Source of the DNA: an uncultured bacterium | GTDB lineage: Bacteria; Cyanobacteriota; Vampirovibrionia; Gastranaerophilales; Gastranaerophilaceae | DNA length: 64,000 bases | Direction: 5' to 3' | Assembly: GCA_950022495.1 (NCBI GenBank) | Contig: CATLLJ010000006.1 | Location: 62,001-126,000 of the forward strand | Shown here: in pieces, positions 50,921 to 58,127 of the stretch | How the letters are laid out: each line of letters begins with the position of its first letter | Numbering within the stretch: the first letter of the stretch is position 1 | Made by a program: the position numbers and the translations under genes | Notes under the pieces: model-generated | The model's input: the letters and a program-made list of their open reading frames with translations, nothing else | What the model was told of the DNA's origin: nothing | The model's database searches: none

Positions 50921-52087
50921 CTACATATACTGTACATTAACTTTTTTAAAATATTTATCCTGTAATACAACTGCCATTTTTTTGATAATATTTTTTCTAA
51001 TTTCAATTTCAATCGGTAATGCAGGATTGTAGTGAGCTTGATTTAACTTTGCACCTACCATAAAGTTAATACAATCACTATCTAATAAGAATTCTACCAA
51101 CTTTCCGGCGGCATTGTCAATACCTGTAGTTTGACCTGATTCAAGATACTCTAAAGCCTGCGTAAGGGTTAGAATTCCCTCGGTAACAAGGTCAACACCA
51201 TCCATATAAGAACAACTCGGAAGTTTTCCAACACTAATGGCTTTATCCATAGTTATCGGAATATTTAATTCTCTTGAAATCAAATTTGCAGTAGTACCGC
51301 CGCAAATTGCTTTTTTACCTTTAAAATCGCGAAACATCTGTGCATATTCAGCATCTTTTTTCTGCAAGAAAGGAGGACCTGTGAAAACTAAAGATACACG
51401 CGGTTCACGGCAATAAAGAACACAGGCTGAAATATCATCTTTCGGGTTTCTATCGGTTTCAATATTTTTAGCTTGACGAACAATATATGCTGACAAATCA
51501 GAGCTTGAAATATCAGGTTCTTCTGCTAATTTAGCAAGAACAAGCTGGATTAAACCTTCTCTGCGTAACCCTAATTTCAAACGGCTGTTACCAAGTCCGC
51601 ATTGTGTCACCCCATCGGAACAAAATATCAATCTATCGCCGAGTTCAAGATGAATTTTATAACTTTTCATACATCTGTTTTTGAAAGTTTTTGAAGGAAT
51701 GGATTCATAAGAAGGTGTCATTACTTCGTTATTCTTTATCCACAGAAATTCAGGGTTGCCTTCTTCAATAATTTTTGCGTCGCCTTCGTCATTTACATCT
51801 ATAACTGAAAAAGTTGAATAGCTGATTTTTCGAACTTTGCAAACAGGAAGGGAGTTCATAACAATTTCTGCAGCATGTTTAATTGGAATCTGTGAATTTT
51901 CCACGAACCTTAATAACATAGTTGCAGTCATACAGGATAGAATATTTGCTTTAATTCCGCTGCCTAAACCGTCTGAAAGCACAGCAATCAATTTTGCTTC
52001 GTCCGGATATCTTTTTGAAACAAAGTAATCTCCAAAAGCATTTTGATTATATTTTTTCAATTGATTACAATCAATATCAATAAACAT
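50921..52087 (-). CDS. SpoIIE-like PP2C-family serine/threonine phosphatase
   Basis: A 388-residue protein. PP2C metal-binding motifs are seen in AVLSDGLGSGIKANILS, IFCSDGVTQCGLG and NPKDDISACVLY. This is the SpoIIE-type phosphatase domain (about residues 1-225), which dephosphorylates a Ser/Thr on a signalling protein such as an anti-sigma antagonist. The C-terminal 150 residues (KAICGGTTANLISRELNIPI) form an additional conserved-looking domain that I do not recognise. It overlaps the start of the HydS-like gene upstream by one base (stop and start adjoin at 52087). Together with that sensor it makes an H2-signalling pair. Confidence 0.88.
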   Translation of the reverse strand: MFIDIDCNQLKKYNQNAFGDYFVSKRYPDEAKLIAVLSDGLGSGIKANILSCMTATMLLRFVENSQIPIKHAAEIVMNSLPVCKVRKISYSTFSVIDVNDEGDAKIIEEGNPEFLWIKNNEVMTPSYESIPSKTFKNRCMKSYKIHLELGDRLIFCSDGVTQCGLGNSRLKLGLRREGLIQLVLAKLAEEPDISSSDLSAYIVRQAKNIETDRNPKDDISACVLYCREPRVSLVFTGPPFLQKKDAEYAQMFRDFKGKKAICGGTTANLISRELNIPITMDKAISVGKLPSCSYMDGVDLVTEGILTLTQALEYLESGQTTGIDNAAGKLVEFLLDSDCINFMVGAKLNQAHYNPALPIEIEIRKNIIKKMAVVLQDKYFKKVNVQYM

Positions 52088-53811
52088 TATGGATTAGTTC
52101 CTCCATCAGGTTTATCATCATAATCGTTAGCAATAGAATTCAATAAAGTTTCGGTTTCAACCATATGTTCACCGAGCAGACAAGCAATTTCCTGAACAAT
52201 TGAAATATTTTTTGAAATAACTTCCTTTGCTTTTTCTGAAATTTTTTCTCTGTTTGTTTCAGTTTGAGTCACGTCTGTGATGATTGCACCGACAATTTCA
52301 TTTTCCTCAATTGTAAACGCATTTATATCATATAGACGGTCTTTTACTGCATAATGTTCCTTATGCAAGTCCTTACCTGTTTTCAAAATAGTTCTAAAAA
52401 TGTCAGAAAATTCAACAATTCTATCAATCGCAGCACCTGTTAAACCGTCAGGCCGAGCCTTAAATATTTCATACATTTCGCCGGTAAACATTCGCATAAA
52501 GCTGTCATTAGCTTCAATAATATTCATATTATTATCAACCATAACAATTGCTGCAGGCATACAGCGAAGCATTGCTGCAGCTTTTCGCATAGCAATTTTT
52601 CGCATATAAGAAACGCACATAGAGGGTTCTGCAACACCATCTAACAGTGCAACCGCAAGTTCTTTACAGGATGAATATCCGCAGCCGCCGCAGTTTAATT
52701 CGTCATCAATAGTGTGTTTACCAATTTTTTTCAAAGTTTTCATTATATCTTCTAACGAATAATTAGAAGTCGAAACTTCTTTAGGTGAATAATCACAATC
52801 TACGACAACTTGAGGTTCTTTTGGAATTTCGTCCCTGACTTTAACTTTCTGCATAACATCAGAAATTGAACTTATACTTGCGTTATTAGAAGCAATACAA
52901 GGACCTGTTATACATCCGGATTCACAGGCAAGAGCCTCTACAAAAACAGGAACTGTAAGTTTTTCAGCATCAAGATTTTCCAGAGCTCTTTCAAACGCAG
53001 GAATTGAACAAATTTCCATAAGTTGAACCTGAGGTTTTACTCCGATTTTCTTTATAGTCTCGTTCATACCGCCGTTTATAGGGTACAATGTTCCTTCGTG
53101 TGCACTGTATGGTACGAATTCAAAACAACTTTCTTTTTTAATTTCTGAAATATCACCAATTTTATCGGCAATCCAAATTTTTAATTCTTCAAAAGTTATT
53201 GAAACATCAATAAGACCGTCGTTTTCATCAGCTTCATTTTTCTTGCCGATACAAGGTCCAATAAACACAACTGCTATATCATCACCGTATAAATCTTTAA
53301 GCATTCTTGCATGAGTTTTTGCAGGGGAACCTATTGGTGTAATATACTTTGCAAATTCAGGTTTATAAAGTCTTACGTATTCGACAATTACAGGACAGGC
53401 ACTTGATATCCATAAACCCTGCTCCATATTATTAAGCATTTCTGCGGTTTTGATAGAAACTTCCTGAGCTCCGATTGCAGTTTCTGAAACATCTTTGAAA
53501 CCTAATTGTTTTAGAATAGCAATCATTTTTTGTGCTGAATTTTCAAAAACAGATCTCCATGAAGGTGCTAATGAAACATAAACATCTTTTCCTGTTATTA
53601 AAAGATTTTTAACTTTCTCTAAATCACTGCGGACACATTTTGCATTTGCCGGACAGACTTGAACACATGTTCCGCATGAAATACATTTTTCCGGAATAAC
53701 AGATGCGTGATCGTTTTCAATCTTAATCGCCTTTACAGGACACTCCCGAACGCACTTATAACAGTCGTGGCATTCATTTATTAGAGTGTAAACAGGATGT
53801 TGATTATTCAT
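52087..53811 (-). CDS. Sensory [FeFe] hydrogenase (HydS-like, group C) with PAS domain
   Basis: A 574-residue protein. Two ferredoxin-type [4Fe-4S] motifs (CHDCYKCVRECPVKA, CISCGTCVQVCP) precede an H-cluster domain with L1 ISSACPVI, L2 FIGPCIGKKNE and L3 ALACESGCITGPC. In L1, Ala replaces the first Cys of TSCCP, the proton-relay Cys; this substitution is known for sensory HydS proteins and predicts low turnover. A [4Fe-4S] Fes-type motif (NCGGCGYSSCKE with a distal Cys) and a PAS domain (about residues 415-520) follow. It probably senses H2 and signals through the adjacent phosphatase. Confidence 0.9.
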   Translation of the reverse strand: MNNQHPVYTLINECHDCYKCVRECPVKAIKIENDHASVIPEKCISCGTCVQVCPANAKCVRSDLEKVKNLLITGKDVYVSLAPSWRSVFENSAQKMIAILKQLGFKDVSETAIGAQEVSIKTAEMLNNMEQGLWISSACPVIVEYVRLYKPEFAKYITPIGSPAKTHARMLKDLYGDDIAVVFIGPCIGKKNEADENDGLIDVSITFEELKIWIADKIGDISEIKKESCFEFVPYSAHEGTLYPINGGMNETIKKIGVKPQVQLMEICSIPAFERALENLDAEKLTVPVFVEALACESGCITGPCIASNNASISSISDVMQKVKVRDEIPKEPQVVVDCDYSPKEVSTSNYSLEDIMKTLKKIGKHTIDDELNCGGCGYSSCKELAVALLDGVAEPSMCVSYMRKIAMRKAAAMLRCMPAAIVMVDNNMNIIEANDSFMRMFTGEMYEIFKARPDGLTGAAIDRIVEFSDIFRTILKTGKDLHKEHYAVKDRLYDINAFTIEENEIVGAIITDVTQTETNREKISEKAKEVISKNISIVQEIACLLGEHMVETETLLNSIANDYDDKPDGGTNP

Positions 53812-53833
53812 TTATTAACCCCTAATTTTGCTT

Positions 53834-54079
53834 TTATTTTATCATTAACCCTTCTAAAATTTGTTTTAATTTATCTTCATCAACTTCATTATAGAATTCA
53901 TCGTTTATATAAATATTTGGACCTGATTCGCATTTTTCTTGGCATAAACCGCCGATTAATTCAACATCTGCATCCAAATTATTTTCTTTTATATAATTTT
54001 CCAAAAAATTCAAATTTTGCAGGTTACCACGTGCAAAACAAGAACTTCCCATACATACTTTTATATTATATTTCGCCAT
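53834..54079 (-). CDS. Thioredoxin-like [2Fe-2S] ferredoxin, first gene of the hydrogenase operon
   Basis: An 81-residue paralogue of the 50641 gene: MAKYNIKVCMGSSCFARGNL, then LIGGLCQEKCESGPNIYIND. Cys-x4-Cys and Cys-x3-Cys match a [2Fe-2S] thioredoxin-fold ferredoxin. AGGAA precedes the ATG. It begins the operon, 22 nt upstream of the sensory hydrogenase, and is probably its electron partner; that is inference from position. Confidence 0.88.
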   Translation of the reverse strand: MAKYNIKVCMGSSCFARGNLQNLNFLENYIKENNLDADVELIGGLCQEKCESGPNIYINDEFYNEVDEDKLKQILEGLMIK

Positions 54080-54179
54080 ATTTCCTCACTTTTATAACAT
54101 TATTTTATTATAGCTTAATAAATATGGCAAGTAGAATACAGTTTTGCAATAATCAATTCTTTGATTATTATATAATTTT

Positions 54180-54188
54180 TGCTAAAAT
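54180..54188 (+). promoter_or_regulatory. Extended -10 element of cca (leaderless arrangement)
   Basis: TG-C-TAAAAT (54180-54188) ends 7 nt before the cca ATG at 54196. A second, upstream candidate is TTGCAA (54144-54149) with TATTAT (54166-54171). No Shine-Dalgarno is present. Confidence 0.5.
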
Positions 54189-54195
54189 AAATGCA

Positions 54196-55284
54196 ATGAG
54201 TATAGTTGATAAAAATCTTTATTACATAGGCGGAGTTGTCAGAGATAAAATTCTCGGACAGCCAAGTTTTGATATTGATATTACATACATCGGGAATGCA
54301 ATTGAGTTTGCTAAAAATATTCCTGATGCTGAAATTGTACAAATCAATGAACCATTCGGAACAGTCAGAATAAAATATAATAATGAAGAAATAGATATCG
54401 CTTCAACCAGAAACGAAACATATCCTGAGAAAGGTCATCTGCCTGTTGTTGAAAATATAGGATGTTCATTAAAAGAAGATGTACTTCGCAGAGATTTTAC
54501 AATTAATGCAATGGCACAATCAACATTAACAGGCGAAATCATTGATTATACACACGGTTTAGATGATATAAAAACTAAAACGCTTCGAGTTTTGCATGAT
54601 AACAGTTTTATTGATGACCCTACAAGAATTGTAAGAGCTTTAAAATTTGCTGTACGATTTGATTTTGAATTGGATGATCATACAAAAAAACTTCAAGAGA
54701 ACTACTTGAATAATATAAATTATGATATGTCATATAAAAGATTAAAAAAAGAATTGATTGAAACATTCAATCTAAATTCTCAAAAGGCATTTGAACGATT
54801 TGTGGAACAAAAAATTTATAAACTTATTGCACCGCAAGAATTTGAATTACCAAAAATTGATATTGAAAAACTTATCAACAAATACCTTCCGGAATGTATC
54901 TGGATAATATATATAGGATTGCTTCCGGAGATTTCTTCCCTGCCGTTAACAAAACTTGAAAGAAAAATTGTTGATGATTTTAATGCATTAAAAACTAAAT
55001 CTTTTAATACCGATTTTGAAATCTATAAAAACTTTGAAAATCTAAATCTAGAATCAATTTTGATGTTTTCCACAATTGACAAGAAATCCGTCGAAAAATA
55101 TCTCGATAATTTAAGAAATATAGAATTGACAATTAGCGGCACAGATTTGCAAGTACTTGGAATACCGCCATCAGCCCAGTACCAGAAATGTTTTGATTAT
55201 ATTGTAAGAAAAAAAATCGAAAACCAGCAAATAGGAAAAGAGCAAGAACTTGAACTTGCAAAAAAATATTTTGAAGAACAGTAA
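54196..55284 (+). CDS. cca: CCA tRNA nucleotidyltransferase / poly(A) polymerase family protein
   Basis: A 362-residue class II nucleotidyltransferase. The family start YYIGGVVRDKILGQPSFDIDI (GGxVRD with catalytic DxD), EEIDIASTRNETY, the RRDFTINAMAQ block and the DDPTRIVRALKFAVRFDFEL region that binds NTP are present. It adds or repairs the tRNA 3'-CCA, although the tRNA-Gln gene here already encodes CCA. The C-terminal tRNA-binding region is shorter and less conserved. I choose the ATG at 54196 because a promoter-like TG-C-TAAAAT ends 7 nt before it. The open frame extends upstream to 53797 but overlaps the ferredoxin gene. Confidence 0.88.
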   Translation: MSIVDKNLYYIGGVVRDKILGQPSFDIDITYIGNAIEFAKNIPDAEIVQINEPFGTVRIKYNNEEIDIASTRNETYPEKGHLPVVENIGCSLKEDVLRRDFTINAMAQSTLTGEIIDYTHGLDDIKTKTLRVLHDNSFIDDPTRIVRALKFAVRFDFELDDHTKKLQENYLNNINYDMSYKRLKKELIETFNLNSQKAFERFVEQKIYKLIAPQEFELPKIDIEKLINKYLPECIWIIYIGLLPEISSLPLTKLERKIVDDFNALKTKSFNTDFEIYKNFENLNLESILMFSTIDKKSVEKYLDNLRNIELTISGTDLQVLGIPPSAQYQKCFDYIVRKKIENQQIGKEQELELAKKYFEEQ

Positions 55285-55376
55285 AAATTATGATATATTA
55301 TTATAAAAATAAGCAATTTTTTCCCTAAAAAAAACTTTATATAATTATAAAGGTATTTAAGGGGAAATTAGAAATT

Positions 55377-55703
55377 ATGGTATCAATTAAAGCAGTAACA
55401 TCTACATTAGCAAAAGTAGTTCCTTCAGATTTAGCAAGAACTAACAAAAGAGTTTTAACAGCAGTTAAAACAGGCTGGCAAAACGGCAGAAATTCAACAA
55501 CTTCAAAAAATTTAATGATAAGATTTGGGGCAAAAACTAAAGGAGTTGCAAGAGAAGTTAAAAACTTAAAATTCACGAAAGACGAAATCCCTGCATTAGC
55601 CGGCACAATCGCAACTTTTGCACCGGTGCCGATACCAGGATTAGGTGTAGCCGTATACGGCGTTGGACATGCAATTAGAGGGTTTATAAAACTTTTAAAA
55701 TAA
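55377..55703 (+). CDS. Small Gly/Ala-rich protein with a C-terminal hydrophobic segment
   Basis: A 108-residue protein. The N-terminal 70 residues are basic and polar (KAVTSTLAKVVPSDLARTNK). A hydrophobic, glycine-rich segment follows near the end (about residues 76-102, TFAPVPIPGLGVAVYGVGHA). This composition resembles small membrane-active or membrane-inserted proteins; bacteriocin-like activity is only a possibility. AAGGGG lies 13 nt before the ATG. A strong terminator follows 13 nt after the stop, so it is a monocistronic gene. I recognise no family. Confidence 0.55.
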   Translation: MVSIKAVTSTLAKVVPSDLARTNKRVLTAVKTGWQNGRNSTTSKNLMIRFGAKTKGVAREVKNLKFTKDEIPALAGTIATFAPVPIPGLGVAVYGVGHAIRGFIKLLK

Positions 55704-55715
55704 AATTTAATAAAC

Positions 55716-55749
55716 AAAAAAAGTTCCATAGAAATATGGAACTTTTTTT
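55716..55749 (+). terminator. Terminator after the small Gly/Ala-rich gene
   Basis: AAAAAAAGTTCCATA and TATGGAACTTTTTTT form a perfect 15-bp stem around a 4-nt GAAA loop, ending in T7. Confidence 0.92.
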
Positions 55750-55763
55750 ATATGCTTTATATA

Positions 55764-55792
55764 AAAAGAGTGGTATTAAATACCACTCTTTT
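55764..55792 (-). terminator. Terminator of the 55806 gene
   Basis: AAAAGAGTGGTAT and ATACCACTCTTTT form a 13-bp stem with a 3-nt loop, 14 nt past the stop codon on the minus strand. Confidence 0.88.
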
Positions 55793-55805
55793 GAATTTGA
55801 ATTAA

Positions 55806-56846
55806 CTATGCACCTAAGCGAATTTCTTTTGGTTTTGCAATTGCATCTTTAACTTTATTAGCAACGTAAGCACCTACACCCACAGCTAATGCGGCTGCTA
55901 TATAAGTTGCAGCACCATATCTATTGGTTTTTACAACTTTCTTATAATTCTCAGGAGATAATAGTTTTTTAGCAAGAGCATTACCTCTTTGAGTTGCTTT
56001 TATTTCTTCGGCTACAATTGGTGCCATTGATAGTGTTGCTAAAGTTCCAACATGTTCTTTGATAAATGTTGTAGTTTTATCAAAAAATCCTTTTGGTTCT
56101 TCTCCTTCTGCCTTTTTACGTTTAAATAATGCAATTGTTGTTAATATAGACGGAATAATCATTGCCGGTTTTCTTAATTTTTGCATTGTGCTCCAGAATT
56201 TGCTGTTGTTATAATTTATTGCGTGACCAATTTCATGAAATCCTGCAACGCCTAACTTTTCAGTATTAATTAGTACTTCATTTGTCAAATTATTAAATCC
56301 GGCATTTTTTCCTTTTTTAATGGCACCAACGACGTCCATTTGTTTCTGAAGATATTTACCCAATTTCTCTTTAAGTTTATCTATTGTTCCTATTCCGGCA
56401 GTAAAATGAGGAGCGTCTCCGGTTATTTTCGGCTTTTTAAACACTTCTTTGTCAATATAGTCAATAGATGTCGGTAATTTCATACCCTTTGTATCTACTT
56501 TCAATACAAACTTCTTGTTAGGCATATCAACTTTTTTTTGTTTAAAACTATTTCTAAAGATATCAAAAAAACTTTCATTTTTTGCCTCATTTGCAAAATC
56601 TCTAATCTTAACTTTATCTGCAACTCCACCTTCTACTAAAGCTTTCTGTAAAGCATTGCGAATTTCCACAGTATCAGCAGTTTGTGCAATTTTACCCATA
56701 CGTTTCATGCATTGTTCTGCAAATGGCTGCTGCATTAACGCTACGGCACCACTGGCACTTGAAGCTGCAACAATACCTGCCGCTGTTCTCATAAAGCCAG
56801 GCTTTTCATAATAACTACCATCATTTGTTCTAATTGTACTTGACAT
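55806..56846 (-). CDS. HEIGH-motif putative zinc metallopeptidase, copy 1
   Basis: A 346-residue protein of no family I can name. N-terminus MSSTIRTNDGSYYEKPGFMR, then an Ala/Gly-rich stretch. Residues 203-212 are FHEIGHAINY, an HExxH zinc motif (His204, Glu205, His208). Residues 276-291 read PIVAEEIKATQRGNAL; Glu280 or Glu281 is a possible third ligand, as in gluzincin-type or YugP-like peptidases. A long loop (KRKKAEGEEPKGFFDKTTTF) and a hydrophobic segment (about 228-241) lie between. The C-terminus (AALAVGVGAYVANKVKDAIA) is membrane-helix-like. It is the paralogue of the gene at 57047. Peptidase activity is inference. Confidence 0.65.
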   Translation of the reverse strand: MSSTIRTNDGSYYEKPGFMRTAAGIVAASSASGAVALMQQPFAEQCMKRMGKIAQTADTVEIRNALQKALVEGGVADKVKIRDFANEAKNESFFDIFRNSFKQKKVDMPNKKFVLKVDTKGMKLPTSIDYIDKEVFKKPKITGDAPHFTAGIGTIDKLKEKLGKYLQKQMDVVGAIKKGKNAGFNNLTNEVLINTEKLGVAGFHEIGHAINYNNSKFWSTMQKLRKPAMIIPSILTTIALFKRKKAEGEEPKGFFDKTTTFIKEHVGTLATLSMAPIVAEEIKATQRGNALAKKLLSPENYKKVVKTNRYGAATYIAAALAVGVGAYVANKVKDAIAKPKEIRLGA

Positions 56847-56995
56847 AACCCTTTTCCTTTCCGATAACCTTTTAACACTAAAAAATAGTTCTATCGTAGA
56901 AATTTTCTACAAAATTACTTTTCTTTTAGCCTAATAACCTATATTTATATAAAAACATTTACTCTTGAAAAATTGCCTTTCGGAAAATTTTGCAC

Positions 56996-57031
56996 AAAAA
57001 AATGCAAAATCATAATGATTTTGCATTTTTT
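56996..57031 (-). terminator. Terminator of the 57047 gene
   Basis: AATGCAAAATCAT (57001-57013) and ATGATTTTGCATT (57015-57027) form a 13-bp stem flanked by A and T runs, 16 nt beyond the stop codon on the minus strand. Because it lies between the two HEIGH genes, they are separate transcripts or only partly linked. Confidence 0.85.
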
Positions 57032-57046
57032 ATCTATCTATTTAAT

Positions 57047-57958
57047 TTAAACTTCTTCAGGTTTTGCTATTGCATCACGAACTTTATTTGCTGCAAATGC
57101 TGCAACTCCTGCAAATATACCCATAGCAACATAAGTTAAAGCACCATATCTGTTAGATTTAACTACCTGTTTATGAAGTTCAGGTGAGCAAAGTTCTTTC
57201 GCTAATTTATTACCTCTTGCCGAAGCTTTCAATTCTTCAAGAATAATTGGAACAAATGCTAACGAAGTTAGTTTTCCAACATTTTCTTTAATAAATGTAG
57301 TAACTATATCAAATCTGCCTCTAGGTTCTTCGCCTTCAGCCTTTTTACGTTTAAATAACGCTACAAGAGGTAAAAATGCTGCAACTTTCATCATTGGTAC
57401 TCTCATTTTTTGCATTGTTCTCCAGAATTTGCTGCTATTATAATTCATTGCGTGACCAATTTCATGGAAACCTGAGGTACCAAGTTTTTCAATATTTATG
57501 TGAACAGAGTTGGATTTAGGTACAAAACCTGCATTATCACCATTCTTAACCATTGTCATCATAAGTTTTTCTTTAAATTCTTTTACGAATTTTGCCCACT
57601 CTTTCATTTTTGTGCCGAAAGATTTGGTTGAATCAGACAAACTATCTGTCAACGCTTTAACCTCTTGTTGAATTACATCATGCATTTTTACCGCAGGAGT
57701 ACCCGTATAATCAACTAATTTAACTCCTTTTTGAGCCATACCTGATTTGTCCATTGCTTCTTTTATATGTTTTTGAAGTTGGACAGTATCAAGAGTTTCA
57801 TTTAATTTTTTCATCTTTTTCATTGCAGGATTTGCAATAATGCCTTGACCTTGCATCACACAGCTTTGAGTAGCACTGCCGGCAAGAAAAGCTCCTGCTG
57901 ACGGCCAGAAACCGGGAGTTTCATATTGAGTACCATTTGATGTTTGAATTGTTGACAT
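57047..57958 (-). CDS. HEIGH-motif putative zinc metallopeptidase, copy 2
   Basis: A 303-residue paralogue of copy 1, in tandem on the same strand. The shared order is: STIQTSNGTQYETPGFWPS start, GFHEIGHAMNYNSSKFWRTM (His165, Glu166, His169), LFKRKKAEGEEPRG loop, then ILEELKASARGNKLAKEL with Glu241/Glu242. The C-terminal Gly/Ala-rich helix (GIFAGVAAFAANKVRDAIAK) is also conserved. The N-terminal thirds diverge more than the catalytic part. No classical signal peptide is seen. The HExxH and EE-x-K-A-[ST]-x-R-G-N patterns in both copies argue for selection on a metal site. Substrate and location are unknown. Confidence 0.65.
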   Translation of the reverse strand: MSTIQTSNGTQYETPGFWPSAGAFLAGSATQSCVMQGQGIIANPAMKKMKKLNETLDTVQLQKHIKEAMDKSGMAQKGVKLVDYTGTPAVKMHDVIQQEVKALTDSLSDSTKSFGTKMKEWAKFVKEFKEKLMMTMVKNGDNAGFVPKSNSVHINIEKLGTSGFHEIGHAMNYNSSKFWRTMQKMRVPMMKVAAFLPLVALFKRKKAEGEEPRGRFDIVTTFIKENVGKLTSLAFVPIILEELKASARGNKLAKELCSPELHKQVVKSNRYGALTYVAMGIFAGVAAFAANKVRDAIAKPEEV

Positions 57959-58112
57959 ATTTAACCTTCTTTAATTGTTTTTCTACAACTATACTAAAAT
58001 AAAAGATAAAAAAATTTGCTAAATTAACATAAAAAAAGTTTACAAAACTACAAATTACAAAAATCGCTATCTGATTTCTAAAATTTAATATACTATTAAA
58101 TTATTTTTAAAG

Positions 58113-58121
58113 TGATATAAT
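58113..58121 (+). promoter_or_regulatory. Extended -10 element of the sensor kinase gene (leaderless arrangement)
   Basis: TG-A-TATAAT (58113-58121) ends 6 nt before the ATG at 58128 with no Shine-Dalgarno. It matches the element and spacing at uvrC exactly. Confidence 0.65.
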
Positions 58122-58127
58122 AATTCT

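Noticed and set aside
53797-54195. Long N-terminal extension of cca
   Set aside because: It overlaps the ferredoxin gene antisense, is hydrophobic and unlike CCA enzymes. The start at 54196 fits the family and a promoter.
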